From assembly GCF_028476545.1 (NCBI RefSeq), contig NW_026732362.1, forward strand, positions 91,534 through 155,533: DNA of 64,000 bases, given 5' to 3'. The stretch comes from Physella acuta. Lineage: Eukaryota; Mollusca; Gastropoda; Physidae. The notes beneath the pieces were generated by a model, which searched no databases, was not told the DNA's origin, and saw only the letters and a list, made by a program, of their open reading frames with translations. Position numbers and translations under genes: made by a program. This document shows, piece after piece, positions 45,597 through 56,542 of the stretch (position 1 is its first letter; each line of letters begins with the position of its first letter).

Positions 45597-45917
45597 TTAA
45601 CCAGCGGCGGCGGCGGCTTGTGCAGCCTGGAGAAGCATAGCCAGAAGCAGCTCCTTCTCGCCGCCCTCGCTCTCAGAGCTACAGCTGCTGGAGCTGCTAC
45701 CACTGCTTCCAGAGCTGCCGCTACTACCACTGCTGCTGTGGTAGTGGTGCTCGTGCTTGTGGCTGTGGCTGTGGTCGTGTTTGTGCTTGTGTTCGCCCTC
45801 TACCTTCTCGTGGTGGTGGTGGTGGTGTTTGCTGGAGTGGGCGGCGGCCAGATCCATCACGAGGAAAATGGCGACCAGAACGGCGAAGAGGGTGATCAGG
45901 TTCTTAGATGACGTCAT
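45597..45917 (-). CDS. HSAG7: secreted His/Ser-rich peptide
   Basis: 106 residues. The ATG at 45917 is 5 nt after the acceptor ATTTTATCAG. The leader is MTSSKNLITLFAVLVAIFLV plus MDLAAA (26 residues, Asp 22), one residue from HSAG3. The mature part runs HSSK, six His, EKVEGEHKHKHDHSHSHKHE, then HHYHSSS, repeated GSSGSS, one Cys, and the tail EGGEKELLLAMLLQAAQAAAAAG. Leader and tail match HSAG3 and HSAG1 respectively; the middle has more Glu and Gly. The post-stop sequence is CTCCCCTAG. It lies in a run of five minus-strand members (HSAG5-9), consistent with tandem duplication. Confidence 0.87.
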   Translation of the reverse strand: MTSSKNLITLFAVLVAIFLVMDLAAAHSSKHHHHHHEKVEGEHKHKHDHSHSHKHEHHYHSSSGSSGSSGSSGSSSSSCSSESEGGEKELLLAMLLQAAQAAAAAG

Positions 45918-46156
45918 TGTATCTGATAAAATACAATACAATACGTAATATTATATAATTCATCATATTATAATTACTAGTAATGCCCCAGTATAATATG
46001 TATTAAAAAATTAATAAAAATAGAATACTATTATATAATGTTAGTAATTAGCTTAGTGAAGATCTACCTATTTTCTTGAACACTCACGAGAAACTAAATT
46101 GATAGACTGTATTTAGATTCAAATATGACACATATAATGTACTCACAACAGTTAAT

Positions 46157-46396
46157 AACATTTTATTCAAACATATATCTGTATTTTTATTTAATTTTTT
46201 TGTAGTTTAAAATGTTAATTTTTTTTTTTCGAATTTTATTTCATTAAAAAATACTCTCATACTAGTAACTATAAAAACATTTTATTTAAAAATATTTCTG
46301 TATTTTTTTTTATTTTTTTTTTTGCAGTTTAAAATGCTGTTTTTTTTTTGAATTTTATTTTATTAAAAAATACTCTTATACTAGTAACTTATAAAG
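46157..46396. repeat. Two-copy tandem duplication in HSAG7 intron
   Basis: Unit about 117 bp, carrying ATTTCTGTATTTTT, GCAGTTTAAAATG and ATTAAAAAATACTCTTATAC, then TAGTAACT. Confidence 0.85.
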
Positions 46397-46460
46397 GCGT
46401 GTGAACGAAAAACTACGCCAAAAGATTGCATGCTATGTAGTAGATGCTACACTACTGAGT

Positions 46461-46522
46461 ACTCACCACTGTTCACTGGTGGAAGAGAACTGACCTTAGT
46501 GTCCAACCGTCATGCTTATATA
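46461..46522 (-). promoter_or_regulatory. HSAG7 TATA box, non-coding exon 1 and splice donor
   Basis: Minus-strand TATATAAG (46515-46522). The exon ends GTGAACAGTG at 46467 and the donor GTGAGT follows. Confidence 0.75.
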
Positions 46523-47026
46523 CCCACCCAACAGCTAGTTCTAAACACGAACAGACAATTCATCTCTTTTTTTTCTTTCTCTAAAAAACAACTATTAAAA
46601 AAATATTATTGCGTAACGTTTCTAAAAAAATCATTTTAATTAATGTTAGTGACTTTTTTTTTAAATTTTTCTTTTGATTCAATTCGAGACCATTCTATTT
46701 TACATGCGTTTGGCACGCACATTTTATTCTCCGCACATGTTTAGTTACAATACTGACCAGGTTAGACGTGAGTCATAAGTTACCAGTATTCACGTTTACA
46801 TAGCAAGTACTGACTTTCATACCTGCACGTTCATACCTGCATTCTCCTATATATTTACACACATCGTTTCGATGCAAATTGAAAGGGGAGTAAATGTGTA
46901 TTTTCTAAAAAGTAAATGTTACTAAATATCTAGCAACGATTTTAGCACAGAACAAGAAGGCGACTTTTAAAAAAAAATCAGGCTCATGGTATAATTAGCG
47001 TAGTTGGAAAGTATTGTATTGTTAAT
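46523..47026. other. HSAG7 upstream region
   Basis: AT-rich. No clear motif match to the HSAG5/6/9 upstream element. Confidence 0.35.
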
Positions 47027-47110
47027 ATATATATATATATATATATATATAAGGGCCGCAACGCCTCTGGTGGGATATGAATTCATTAGGGGGAGAGGGA
47101 TGCAGCGGGG
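47027..47110. repeat. Short (TA)n and MITE end remnant
   Basis: (TA)12 at 47027-47050, then GGGCCGCAACGCCTCTGG, a worn end of the CAGTGGCGTAG group. Confidence 0.6.
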
Positions 47111-47289
47111 TCATTTACAAGTACATAATTAAGATAGTCTGGTTAAAAATTGTAGAGATACAATTTTCCTGATTTCGGTAGGGTCTACTTGATATGATGG
47201 GTGACTTCTGAAATAAGAAAATTAATGTAAAGTATTCAAAATAAACCGGGAGCGATCTCCCCTAAACTTTCTCGAATATTCTTTTATAA

Positions 47290-47930
47290 AAAAAAACAGG
47301 GGATGGGAACTCGGGATATAGCATGAATTTTAATCCATTTTAAATACTTAAACTTTTAAAAATAGAATAAAATCTCGTAGAAAAAAGAATTGCACACCTG
47401 TGAACGCCAAATAAACGTGCATAATAGTGCGGAATATTATTAGTACTTTATAAATTTACATTCGTTTTTTGAGAAATCGGAAATAGCGTAAATTAGTACA
47501 TTCAATCAACGAAAATTACTCAAAATTTGAAAGAAGGTAGAGAATTAGATCTTTTACTTACATGTGAAATTTCATTTATCTATCTAAAATAGTACTCAGG
47601 TTATAGGCTTTTTAAAAATTCAAAGTAGAAAAAGTACCACTTCCGTTGATCGGAAATCGCTCAAAAGTTGATCAGGATCTACGATTTGGATAAAATACTT
47701 ATATATGAAATTTCATCAACTTAGCTGTAACTGTACTCAAGTTATCGTGTTTACACGAAGACACACACACACAGACATGCGGACAGAATTGCAAAGTCCA
47801 GTTTGTACGACTCGATAACGCATAAAACGCCAAAATGTTTATATATTTGTATTTATAATTTTTGCCTGATTAAAATAAGTCCTCTATACTCCGGATGTGA
47901 TGAATAGACGTTTTGTATTAGATCTATGTA
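47290..47930 (+). repeat. Dispersed repeat family A, copy 2
   Basis: Collinear with 5370-6110: GAAATCGGAAATAGCGTAAA, TTTGAAAGAAGGTAGAGAA, ATATATGAAATTTCATCAAC and GATTAAAATAAGTCC. Confidence 0.75.
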
Positions 47931-47934
47931 TAAG

Positions 47935-48085
47935 TAAACCATCTTAAATGAATGAAAGCCGGCTACAAGTAAGAAAGAAATATTACTATTGTAAATCTGT
48001 ATCAGTCCTCACAATCCGATGATGAAAACTGTAATACTAAAGCGAACACACAACTGACGCTATAAATTACGTGTCTGAGGCACAC
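47935..48085 (-). repeat. Dispersed repeat family C, copy 2
   Basis: Reverse complement of 20984-21132 (GTAAACCATCTTAAATGAAT, CGATGATGAAAACTGTAATA, TATAAATTACGTGTCTGAGG). It abuts repeat A. Confidence 0.75.
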
Positions 48086-48159
48086 AAAAAAAAAAAAAAA
48101 ATAATGAATTGTTTTCTTATATATATGTTTTAGTAATTAATTTTTGCGAAAGGGGGCGT

Positions 48160-48352
48160 TTAATAAGTTTTGCCTCGGGCGCTAAATAACCTGGCAACGG
48201 CACTGATTACGTGTCAACTTGTTATGCGCCATATGACCCGTTGACTCTGATTTAAACCTCTTATCTGTCTGGATTTGCTTCCATAGCCTTTGTTCACCCT
48301 AGAACAAACTACAAGGCAGCAGTTATTTGATTTTGAAGTTTTCTACCCAGAA
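48160..48352 (+). repeat. MITE remnant and dispersed repeat B, copy 3
   Basis: TGCCTCGGGCGCTAAATAAC and GGCAACGGCACTG are a worn MITE end. Repeat B follows (GGATTTGCTTCCATAGCCTT, ACAAACTACAAGGCAGCAG). Confidence 0.6.
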
Positions 48353-48544
48353 AGGCTTCTGTTTGGTCGAATTTCTTTGTCAAAGGTTTATGTTTTTTCG
48401 CGTAATTAAAAAAACAAGTTAATTAAAAAAGTCTAGTGACATTTATGCGCAATTTCCTTATGTTATCTAAACATAGCTCTGACGTATAATGCTGGGGTGC
48501 GTTCAAGCTAGAAGAACGATCGGTTTGTAGGTGTTTATGTAATT

Positions 48545-48955
48545 TTAAAACTTGTGACCGAACGAGAGGATATTTTTGAAAACTTTCTTCGGCAATATTG
48601 TTCTAAATTATGGCAGGAATTGATTGGTACATGTTACAAGTCGCTAAGTGGTCTGGTTGCCGAGATATGGGCCAAAAACTGAATTTTTTCGAAGTTTTTT
48701 GGCTTTTCCGGGAAATACATGAAAGAAACCCGGAATTTTTATGGCCTATGCTCATTCTCGTAACTTGCTTAACATAACTGCTTTTGGAACTAGTCATCGA
48801 TATTGCTTCGTTGAGGAGGAGATACGACTTAAAGCCCGGACACACATTCATCCATACATTCATTCATTCATTCATTCATTCATCCATCCATTCCCAGAAA
48901 TGACGAGTTAATAAACGCAATTCTCCAGAATGGAAATTGCGCTAAAAAAAACAAG
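48545..48955 (-). repeat. Dispersed repeat family D, copy 2
   Basis: Inverted match to 43237-43625. TTTTTGAAAACTTTCTTCGG, CCGAGATATGGGCC, CGTTGAGGAGGAGATACGAC and CGCAATTCTCCAGAATGGAA, with an expanded (ATTC)n. Confidence 0.85.
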
Positions 48956-49404
48956 AAGAAAAGCTATATAACAAAATTTTACAGTATACTAATTTCTAAA
49001 AGTGAAAATTACAGAAAAAAAAAACATTAACGCTAAAGAAAATTGAAACGCTCAAATTGTGCACTCAAATTTATTTCATAATATATTGATATAGAAAACT
49101 GAATACATCGACATAGTGATAAAACAATTAATTAGTTTTTAGACAGATTTTGTCCGTGAGGTATTTGCATTAAAGTGTGTCCAATTTACCAGGGTGATAT
49201 TTTACAAGAGTAATTCGACGAATGTTACACAATATACGCGCATCAAGGGAAATAACTCCGGGTAATGAATTCACAGGAGTTGTATTTTTTGGTAAGATAT
49301 CATCTGTTAAATGGATTCGTATTTATTGGTAAGACTTGGATGAGACAGATGAGATATGATGAGTTTATATTGATGGGTGAAATATGCTGAGGTAATGTGT
49401 ATGG

Positions 49405-49790
49405 GCTTTACCTCAATATAATACATGATTTTATATGAGTTAATATTACATTTATGGATGACATCAAATGAGTTAATATTACATTGATGGGTGGCATCAA
49501 ATGAGTTAATATTACATTGATGCATGACATCAAATGAGTTAATAATACATTGGTGGATGGCATCACATGAGTTAATATTACATTTATTGATGACATCAAA
49601 TGAGTTAATATTACGTTGATGGATGACATCAAATGAGTTAATATTACATTGATGCATGACATCAAATGAGTTAATCCTTCATTGATAGGTGGCATCGAAA
49701 TAGTTAATATTACATTGATGGGTGGCATCACATGAGTTAATATTACATTGATGGATGGCATCAAATGAGTTAATATTACATCCATTGTTT
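49405..49790. repeat. Minisatellite, 33-bp unit, downstream of HSAG8
   Basis: About eleven copies of GAGTTAATATTACATTGATG plus GATGACATCAAAT. The unit is eleven codons, so antisense frames stay open and give repetitive ORFs that I reject. Confidence 0.95.
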
Positions 49791-50054
49791 AAAATCAACC
49801 GATATACTATTTTGTAGATATAATCAAGGGAAATAAACCTACATTGGTATGAGACATTTAGGAAGGCACCTAAGGTGACTATGGCTAACATGATATAGAC
49901 TATTTATAGACTGACGGGATGATGAAGGTTAAAATCGGATGGTTATTTACATTATCCTACTTTTGTAAAAGTAAGCACAGGGGGAATTTACATGCAACTG
50001 AGAGACGGGCAGAGTTTCTTCCAGGCTTCTCTCTTCTTGGGAGGGGGAAGAAAG

Positions 50055-50230
50055 TCTACAGCCCCCATGAACGAAATGAAATAGACAATAAATACTTTTA
50101 CCAGTGTCCACCCTGTCCCCTCGGGGAATTTTAGCCCCAGCCCCCCCCCCCCAAGTATTTCAAGTGCCCCCCCCCCCCCTGGAAGAAACACTGGAGACGA
50201 GTTCAAGGGAAATACCAATATGCAGGGGAG
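50055..50230. other. C-rich segment downstream of HSAG8
   Basis: C runs at about 50140-50152 and 50167-50179 between CAGCCCC and TGGAAGAAAC. No gene. Confidence 0.4.
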
Positions 50231-50263
50231 CTAACTCATTTTAAATAGATGAATCCAGGAGAG

Positions 50264-50548
50264 TTAACCAGCAGCTGCCCTGTTTCTGTTGGCCAGCAAT
50301 AGAGCGGTGAGCAGGAAGTCCTCGTCGCTTTTTTCCTTGGCGCAGCCGCTCTCGCTCGCGTTCTGACCTCTGACCCCCACGTGGTAGTAATGGTCGTGCA
50401 CGTGGTGGTGCCGGTGGTTGCTGCGGTGTCTGTGAGTTCCGGACACCCTGTGCCGGTGGTGGTGGTGGTGGAGTGACCCGACGTCCAAGACCAGGCAGAC
50501 GGCGACGATAACGGCCAAAAGCTGCACACAAACGTGTCTGGTTTCCAT
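50264..50548 (-). CDS. HSAG8: divergent secreted His/Arg-rich peptide
   Basis: 94 residues from the ATG at 50548, which follows the acceptor ATGTTTACAG (exon from 50566). An in-frame ATG at 50590 lies in the intron and would spoil the leader. The leader METRHVCVQLLAVIVAVCLV plus LDVGSL has 26 residues with Asp 22. The mature part mixes His with Arg rather than Lys/Ser (HHHHHRHRVSGTHRHRSNHR, then HHHVHDHYYHVGVRG). There is a potential N-glycosylation site in QNASESGC, one Cys, then KEKSDEDFLLTALLLANRNRAAAG. The Ser block is almost gone. It is the most diverged member, yet keeps leader length, the single Cys, the LLxALLLA tail and the AAAG end. This supports those as the constrained parts. Confidence 0.82.
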   Translation of the reverse strand: METRHVCVQLLAVIVAVCLVLDVGSLHHHHHRHRVSGTHRHRSNHRHHHVHDHYYHVGVRGQNASESGCAKEKSDEDFLLTALLLANRNRAAAG

Positions 50549-50566
50549 GGTAACTGTACCGTTTAC

Positions 50567-51064
50567 CTGTAAACATATTTTAATTACCACGTTTTTCAGC
50601 GTTTAAAAAAAAAATAAAACAAAGATTTTTTTTTTAAATCTATAATTTGAAGAATTTAGTAAATAATTAACAGATTAACATTGCATGGTGTTAAAACATT
50701 AGTCAACGAAGTATTAGGAAAAAAGTATATATAAGAATCATTAATTTGTATTTGTGCATTTTGTAGTTTACAAAGATTTTTATTACGTATTTTCCGGGGT
50801 TTTTTTCTGGAGCCATGCAAAATATATTGATTTGGTGTGTTTAGTCGCGTATATGTAGGTAATTCAAACAGATGGGTACCCTCAAAAACAGCTAAATCAA
50901 ACTAAATTTTGACTGTTAGCTCAGATTATCTCTAGAAAACACAAGATTAATGATTACGACAAACGGATTAATCGCCCGTCCGAGATTTTGTCTATACTAA
51001 TTTACTACATTCAGGTACCATTAGAGACGGACCAATTGAAGGGCGGGTTAAAGCCTTGAACGGA
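50567..51064 (-). other. HSAG8 intron 1, first part
   Basis: AT-rich. Possible old SINE scraps near 50870-51010 (GATGGGTACC). No exon. Confidence 0.4.
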
Positions 51065-51280
51065 GACTGGAACGGAGTGGTCCAGCGGTAGAGAGCTGGA
51101 CTGCTAACCCGGAAGTCTCAAGTTCGAACTGGGTTCAAGTCAGTAGACCTTCCCTGAGTCCACCCAACTCTGATGGGTACATAACTCACGTTAGGAAAAG
51201 TAAAGGCGGCTGGGCATAGTGCTGACCACACTATCTCTTCATATGCCGAGGTCACAAAAACAAGTGAACTCTACAAGGAA
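51065..51280 (+). repeat. tRNA-derived SINE in HSAG8 intron
   Basis: Head with A box TGGTCCAGCGG (51078-51088) and AGTTCGAACTGG. Body GAGTCCACCCAACTCTGATG, GGCGGCTGGGCATAGTGCTG and CATATGCCGAGGTCAC, then GTGAACTCTAC. Confidence 0.9.
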
Positions 51281-51624
51281 ACTTTACTTTTTTTTTAAAG
51301 ACAGCAGATCTGAACTCGATTTTCTAAGGCTAGTAAGTGTACTCACGCAGAAATAAAAAATATATATATATAAGTAAAATGGCAAGCGAAACAAATAAAG
51401 CCGTTTTAATTTAGACTCGAGAAAATAGTAACTACAGGGAGGAAATGTTAAATTTAACAAATGTTGTTTTTTTATTATTTCCAAAACATATTTTTATTAA
51501 GTATTTTATCTGCAAAGTTTAACACTCTTAAAACTTTGAAACTATTTGTAATAAAATTACTTGAAATTTAACCATTCAATTTATTTGAGAAAATTAATGT
51601 TTATAATGTTTAACAAACTCTACT

Positions 51625-51684
51625 CACTCTCACCAAGACTAGACTGACTGTCACGCTAACATCAGCAAGTGTTTAATATTTATA
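51625..51684 (-). promoter_or_regulatory. HSAG8 TATA box, non-coding exon 1 and splice donor
   Basis: Minus-strand TATAAATA (51677-51684). The exon ends near 51634 before GTGAGAGTGAGT, which holds two possible donors eight bases apart. Confidence 0.65.
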
Positions 51685-52332
51685 CCGTTTTATAACATTC
51701 AAAAGTATACACAAAAAGTGCATTTCTTTTTACATAGTATTTTTGTAATGGCATCAATTGCAGTAATGTACATGTGTGTTCATGATTTTCCAGTAGCATT
51801 TGTAAACAAAACCCTTCGAAATAAAAGCGCATGTTTCCTATTCTTTTATCTATAGTCAAGTCAGCCCTACACACATATTGTAAACGACAGGTGAATGATG
51901 AACGTGTATTGTAGATGTGCTTTACTTCGAGACTGTTCACTATAAAGGTACGTTATTCACCAGGAAACAAATGTATTGCACGACATTACTTTGTAGAACT
52001 TGCAACTGCTATATATAAACAATGTGTGTTGGATATGAAAGAACGTCAATGTTTTCTGATTAGAATGTAATTTTAAATTTCATAGTACATTTTCAACATG
52101 ACATGAAATTTTTAATTCTTTTAACATGTATGAGTAATATTTTTATTGACAATAAATTACAAAGGTCATTTGACACAATTATTTAATTTACTTTTACTCT
52201 AAAAACAACAAGTAAGTCCAGGAAAATGTTGTGTTTAATTATATTCAAAAGCTGTACACATTAATAATTGCGAAATGAATGATTACCCTGCTTGCGTGAA
52301 CATATAAACACATACATACAAGCATATATACA

Positions 52333-52335
52333 TAC

Positions 52336-52414
<79 letters not shown>
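52333..52414. repeat. (TA)n microsatellite
   Basis: About 82 bp of TA. Confidence 0.97.
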
Positions 52415-52417
<3 letters not shown>

Positions 52418-52883
52418 TACAGCTGTTCAACAATGATATTTAGTAGAAGTATCAAATTATGTTATTTTACAATATGACATGGATGGATGATTAAAAATGA
52501 AAAAAAATACATACTTCGAAATACTTTGTTGTGGCTCACAGCAGAAAAAAAAATGAAAATATTTTTTCACTCTTCTATTGATAAATACTACGGTAACTTT
52601 ATACTCTATATTCTAAAAAAGCATTTCCGAAAATTCTATGTATAAAATGACATTTTTACTTTTCAAATTATTGGATTACTGCCTTAAAATTTTAAGAAAC
52701 AAATTGTTCCTGGCATACAAAAAACAAGTCATCAAATCACACTTTTCTTTTGCTAGCTCTATTCCAGATATATTGTAACAACTGTATGTTTCCGACTTCT
52801 CCTGAGTTACAAGATGTATGAAATCTCTATACATTGTTTAAACATAAACATAACCAAGGTCATGGCCAAATCTTGGCCCAGAT
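52415..52883. other. 3' flank of HSAG9
   Basis: AT-rich sequence between the (TA)n tract and the HSAG9 stop. No recognised feature. Confidence 0.4.
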
Positions 52884-53090
52884 TTAACCGGCGGCCGCCT
52901 GGTTATTGGCCAACAACATAGCCAACATTAGCTTCTCCTCCCCTCCGCCGGAGCTGCAGTGATGGTGATGGTGGTGATGGTGTTTTTTATGATGGTGGTG
53001 ATGGTGATGGTGCGACTCGACTACCTCAGTCAACAGACATGAGATCGCCAGTGCGAAAAATAAGAGCACACTTTTTCGAGATGACGTCAT
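52884..53090 (-). CDS. HSAG9: short secreted His-rich peptide lacking the Ser block
   Basis: 68 residues, the shortest member. The ATG at 53090 is 15 nt after the acceptor TTATACAG (exon from 53105). The leader MTSSRKSVLLFFALAISCLL plus TEVVES has 26 residues with Glu at 22. The mature part is eight His, two Lys, eight His, then CSSGGGEEKLMLAMLLANNQ and AAAG. It lacks the long Ser tract, making it the reciprocal of HSAG4, which lacks His. The stop context (TAAATCTGG) has lost the family's CTCCCC motif. It has the simplest layout: two His clusters, one Cys and the tail. Confidence 0.87.
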   Translation of the reverse strand: MTSSRKSVLLFFALAISCLLTEVVESHHHHHHHHKKHHHHHHHHCSSGGGEEKLMLAMLLANNQAAAG

Positions 53091-53574
53091 TCTGAGTTGT
53101 TGCAACTGTATAAAGAGAAGATGGTGGTATTGTGGTTATAATTTCGCAAAATAATAATTGAATATTAAATACAAACGTAATGATTCAAGCTCGAAGCAGT
53201 CTAAATTATAGAAAGTGTATGAATTTATAGCAGCAAAATAGAAGTAGTTTTCTAACAAGTATATTGAATACTTGTCAGACCATCGTACAGTCACATCTTT
53301 TAACGCAGTAAATATACCTCAGGTACTCATTAGAGCTGAGCTGGCTCTAGAATGTACAAAGTACTACAGCTGTATATAGAGTTTAGACCGAGATAAATTA
53401 TTTTGTTAAATAGACGTGTTTAGAAGCATTCTTACCAATATTCTCTAAGTTACCCCGTATTCGTGTAAAGCGAATTAACTCATTGCGTAAAATTCGTAAA
53501 TAATACACAAAAATAAGATTTGTATTCTTTACTATATCATCACGGGGCGGGATGAAAGGGGTGGGGATGAGGTC

Positions 53575-53935
53575 AGCATCGGTCAACTCAACGTAAGGGG
53601 TGACACCAAATCGATACAATCTTTGAATTTGCTGTCAAAACAAAGCTGTATCTAATTAAAATAATACAATAGGGTTGCGGGTGACACCAGATCGATACAA
53701 TCATTAAATTTACTGTCAAAATAAAGTTGCATCCAATTAAAATAGTACGATAGGGTTGTGGGTGACATTAAATCGATACAGTCGTAAAAATTTACCGTAA
53801 AAACATTGTTTTATCCAGTAAAAAAAGAGATGACGGGTGACACCAAATCGAAAATATTACATTGTTGGAGAAGGGTTGGGGACACCCTCAGTCACCGCGT
53901 CGAGTGACTCCCGACTTATGACGCCTTGGTTCTTG
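53575..53935. repeat. Tandem repeat, about 90-bp unit, in HSAG9 intron
   Basis: About 3.5 copies of a unit with GGGTGACACCAAATCGATAC, then ACTGTCAAAA.AAAG and CAATTAAAAT. GGTGACACC and the closing GAGTGACTCCCGACTTATGA plus CGCC resemble the CAGTGGCGTAG MITE interior, so the array may have grown from a MITE. Confidence 0.8.
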
Positions 53936-54265
53936 ATATACGCTTGTATGTTTACAAAAATGGATGTTTAAAGAAGTTTTAGAAGATATAAGCCATATTA
54001 CTGCATATTAATTGATGTTAGTTGTTAGTACACTTATCAACTAACCGTAAGCTAATTACATTCAAAGTTACTGATTATCATTTATGCAATTAACAACATA
54101 ATCTTATTTGTCATAAGAAGCATACAATGCACATTTTTTCATTTACACGTTATGGTAAGTGATGCATTGCAATTGTTATGATGATAATTGTAACTCATTT
54201 GATTTAATATAGTAATTAACCTAAAAAATTGTAAAATGAAATAAATATAATTCAAGCACAAATCT

Positions 54266-54328
54266 ACTTACTCCTAGAAGAGAGATTACGGATCTTGTAG
54301 TATTGCAGTAACAACTGGGGCTTATATA
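54266..54328 (-). promoter_or_regulatory. HSAG9 TATA box, non-coding exon 1 and splice donor
   Basis: Minus-strand TATATAAG (54321-54328). The exon ends CTTCTAGGA at 54272 and donor GTAAGT follows. CTGTTTAGATCTTG at 54374-54387 echoes the HSAG5/6 upstream motif. Confidence 0.78.
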
Positions 54329-54389
54329 CCTTGTGCATTGCGGATTCTGTTTTAAACAGCGTTTTGTCTTTACCTGTTTAGATCTTGCT

Positions 54390-55230
54390 TAGATCTCTAT
54401 TATGGTCATGGTATTGTTTATAGCACCACTATAAAAGTCTCATTTCTAAACTACTACAAAGGATACTTTTAGGAGATTCTAGCAATTAAGCTAATCTATT
54501 CTATCAAGTTGAGTACTAGTAAGGTTAACCCGTTGTTTTCTTTCTCGTGAAGTGGTAAGGGTGTTTAGATTTGGTACAACAAAGTGAAGTAAAGCTAGTT
54601 GTTTTGGGTAAGTTTGTTGAGTGTGTACCAATAAAGGGATGTAAGTACGGTGGATTTAGACACAGCTGTCCCTTTGTTTATGAAGATGTGTAGGTGACGT
54701 CAGAAGCTTACAGACATGCGCAGACAAGTGTTCGCGTGTAGGTTAATTTGTGGTGTACCTGTTGTTTTTTTTTTAGGTGTGACCGAAATAAGTTGGATTG
54801 TTTATTTTTGTTCGTGTGAGAAGATAAAGTTTTAAAAGCAGGTTGGTTATCGAATTCACGACCCCGTTTATACCTGAGTGTTCGTCAGAACTTTTATATT
54901 ATGAGTGTATCGTTGGCTATTAATCATATATCATAAGTTTGATTTAAAACATTCGATATTTCAGTATAGGCCTACATACATAGGCTATGCTAGCATCTAC
55001 TGTTTTGTATTTAAAAACGACGAAATATAGGTAACGATGTTAAGTGTTAAGGGGTATTAATTACATAAAGTAGGGAGCTAAGTTAATTAAAACGGATTAC
55101 CTTTACCGATTTGTTTGTCAATTACATAGGTAAAGAAGAGTTCATGTGTTGCATACATACTTTATGCAATTCCAAGTCGTTTTTTTTTAATTCACTACCC
55201 AAAATAGCTTGATACTTTCAAAAAATACGT
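54390..55230. other. Gene-free interval
   Basis: AT-rich, upstream of HSAG9. No repeat family or exon recognised. Confidence 0.4.
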
Positions 55231-55650
55231 TTGGTGTCGTCCATAAACGGCGTCACATTCGTAGGGGAGGGGGGGGGGGGGTCCGTAATGTTGTGACGGT
55301 GTGTGATGAAGGGGGGAGGGGGTGAAGTCACACTTTTACATTATAAAAAAGCAATGTTAGAAAACGAGTTTTAGATGTGACTTTGCATTTTAGAAAACGA
55401 TTTTAATAAATTTTAATAGGAATTGATTAAAATGCTCTATGTTGACAGAGCTCAGAAAAGATTTTGGAAAAAAAATCGATGTTTTAAGAAAAATTCAACT
55501 GCAATTTTGAGGGGTGGGGGGTTGTAGGCAGAGGTGCGACGTCATTTTAGGGGGGGGGGGTCTGGCTTTTTGTGACGATGTGTGACGGAGGGGAAGGGGA
55601 GGGAAAAATCGTCCAAAAAAAGCTTGACGTCATTTATGGTTGACCCCTTT
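55231..55650. mobile_element. TIR-bearing MITE candidate
   Basis: GTCGTCCATAAACGGCGTCA near the left end is the inverted counterpart of TTGACGTCATTTATGGTTGA at the right. Inside are GTGTGTGATGAAGGGGGGAG- and GATGTGTGACGGAGGGGA-type segments with G runs. No flanking duplication is confirmed. Confidence 0.6.
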
Positions 55651-56460
55651 AACAGTAATTTTTTTAAATTGTAAACTTGTAACATTACACTTTAGTATAC
55701 TTTCAACACTTCAATATGCGGAATTTGCAATACACATCTTCTAATGTTGACGTTTGATTTTGTTTTCTGAAGAAACATTGTGTTTGTATACATAAAAAAG
55801 TCACAACTTTGATTTATCATTGAATTATTGAAAATTGAATGTGTTGGAATAAACGAAATAGGATTTGCATGGGGACTCAGTTTAAATATTTAAATATCCA
55901 TTTTTAATTATTCAACGGTAGGAAAGTATGTTTGTTAATACACATTTCAATGTATTGTGTATGTACAGTAAATCATATATACGTAAATAAATTATCAGTA
56001 AAAACATCTACAGTACTTAATATTATAGTGTTAAACAACATACACTACTGTACAGGGTGTATTATTTGACATTGTACAGTATATTAATACTACAGCAGAT
56101 CACATAATACTAAAACATGTTTCATATAAAACTGTATTTTCTGTTTATCAAAAGTAATTGTTGTTTTGTCATTCTATCGCGTATTGCAATGACACTGTGC
56201 GTTCTCTTCTCAATTAAGCACGTGCAATTAGCCAAGTCAATTAGCTTAACGCAGGTGACGGTAAAATACAGCATAGGTGGGAGAATGGCAACAATCCAAT
56301 GAATACATTGTGTAGGTCATTGACTTTTACCTGTCCTTGTTTATAGTTGGTGGCTGTCTTGTTTTTAATGTTGTAGGTCTGTATACTAGGCCTCACTCTT
56401 GTTATATTAGCATATTTTAATATGTTTTACAAGCACACACACTTCTCATTTTTTTACATG

Positions 56461-56462
<2 letters not shown>
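55651..56462. other. Gene-free AT-rich interval
   Basis: The 61-codon ORF at 56117-56302 has no similarity I recognise. Confidence 0.4.

Positions 56463-56540
<78 letters not shown>
56463..56540. repeat. (TA)n microsatellite
   Basis: About 78 bp of TA. Confidence 0.97.

Positions 56541-56542
<2 letters not shown>

Noticed and set aside
49307-49891. Antisense ORFs with INSFDVIHQCN repeats
   Set aside because: 33-bp minisatellite equals eleven codons; open frames are a by-product.
51065-51140. Possible tRNA gene with good A box
   Set aside because: Same reason: SINE head with conserved body and tail.
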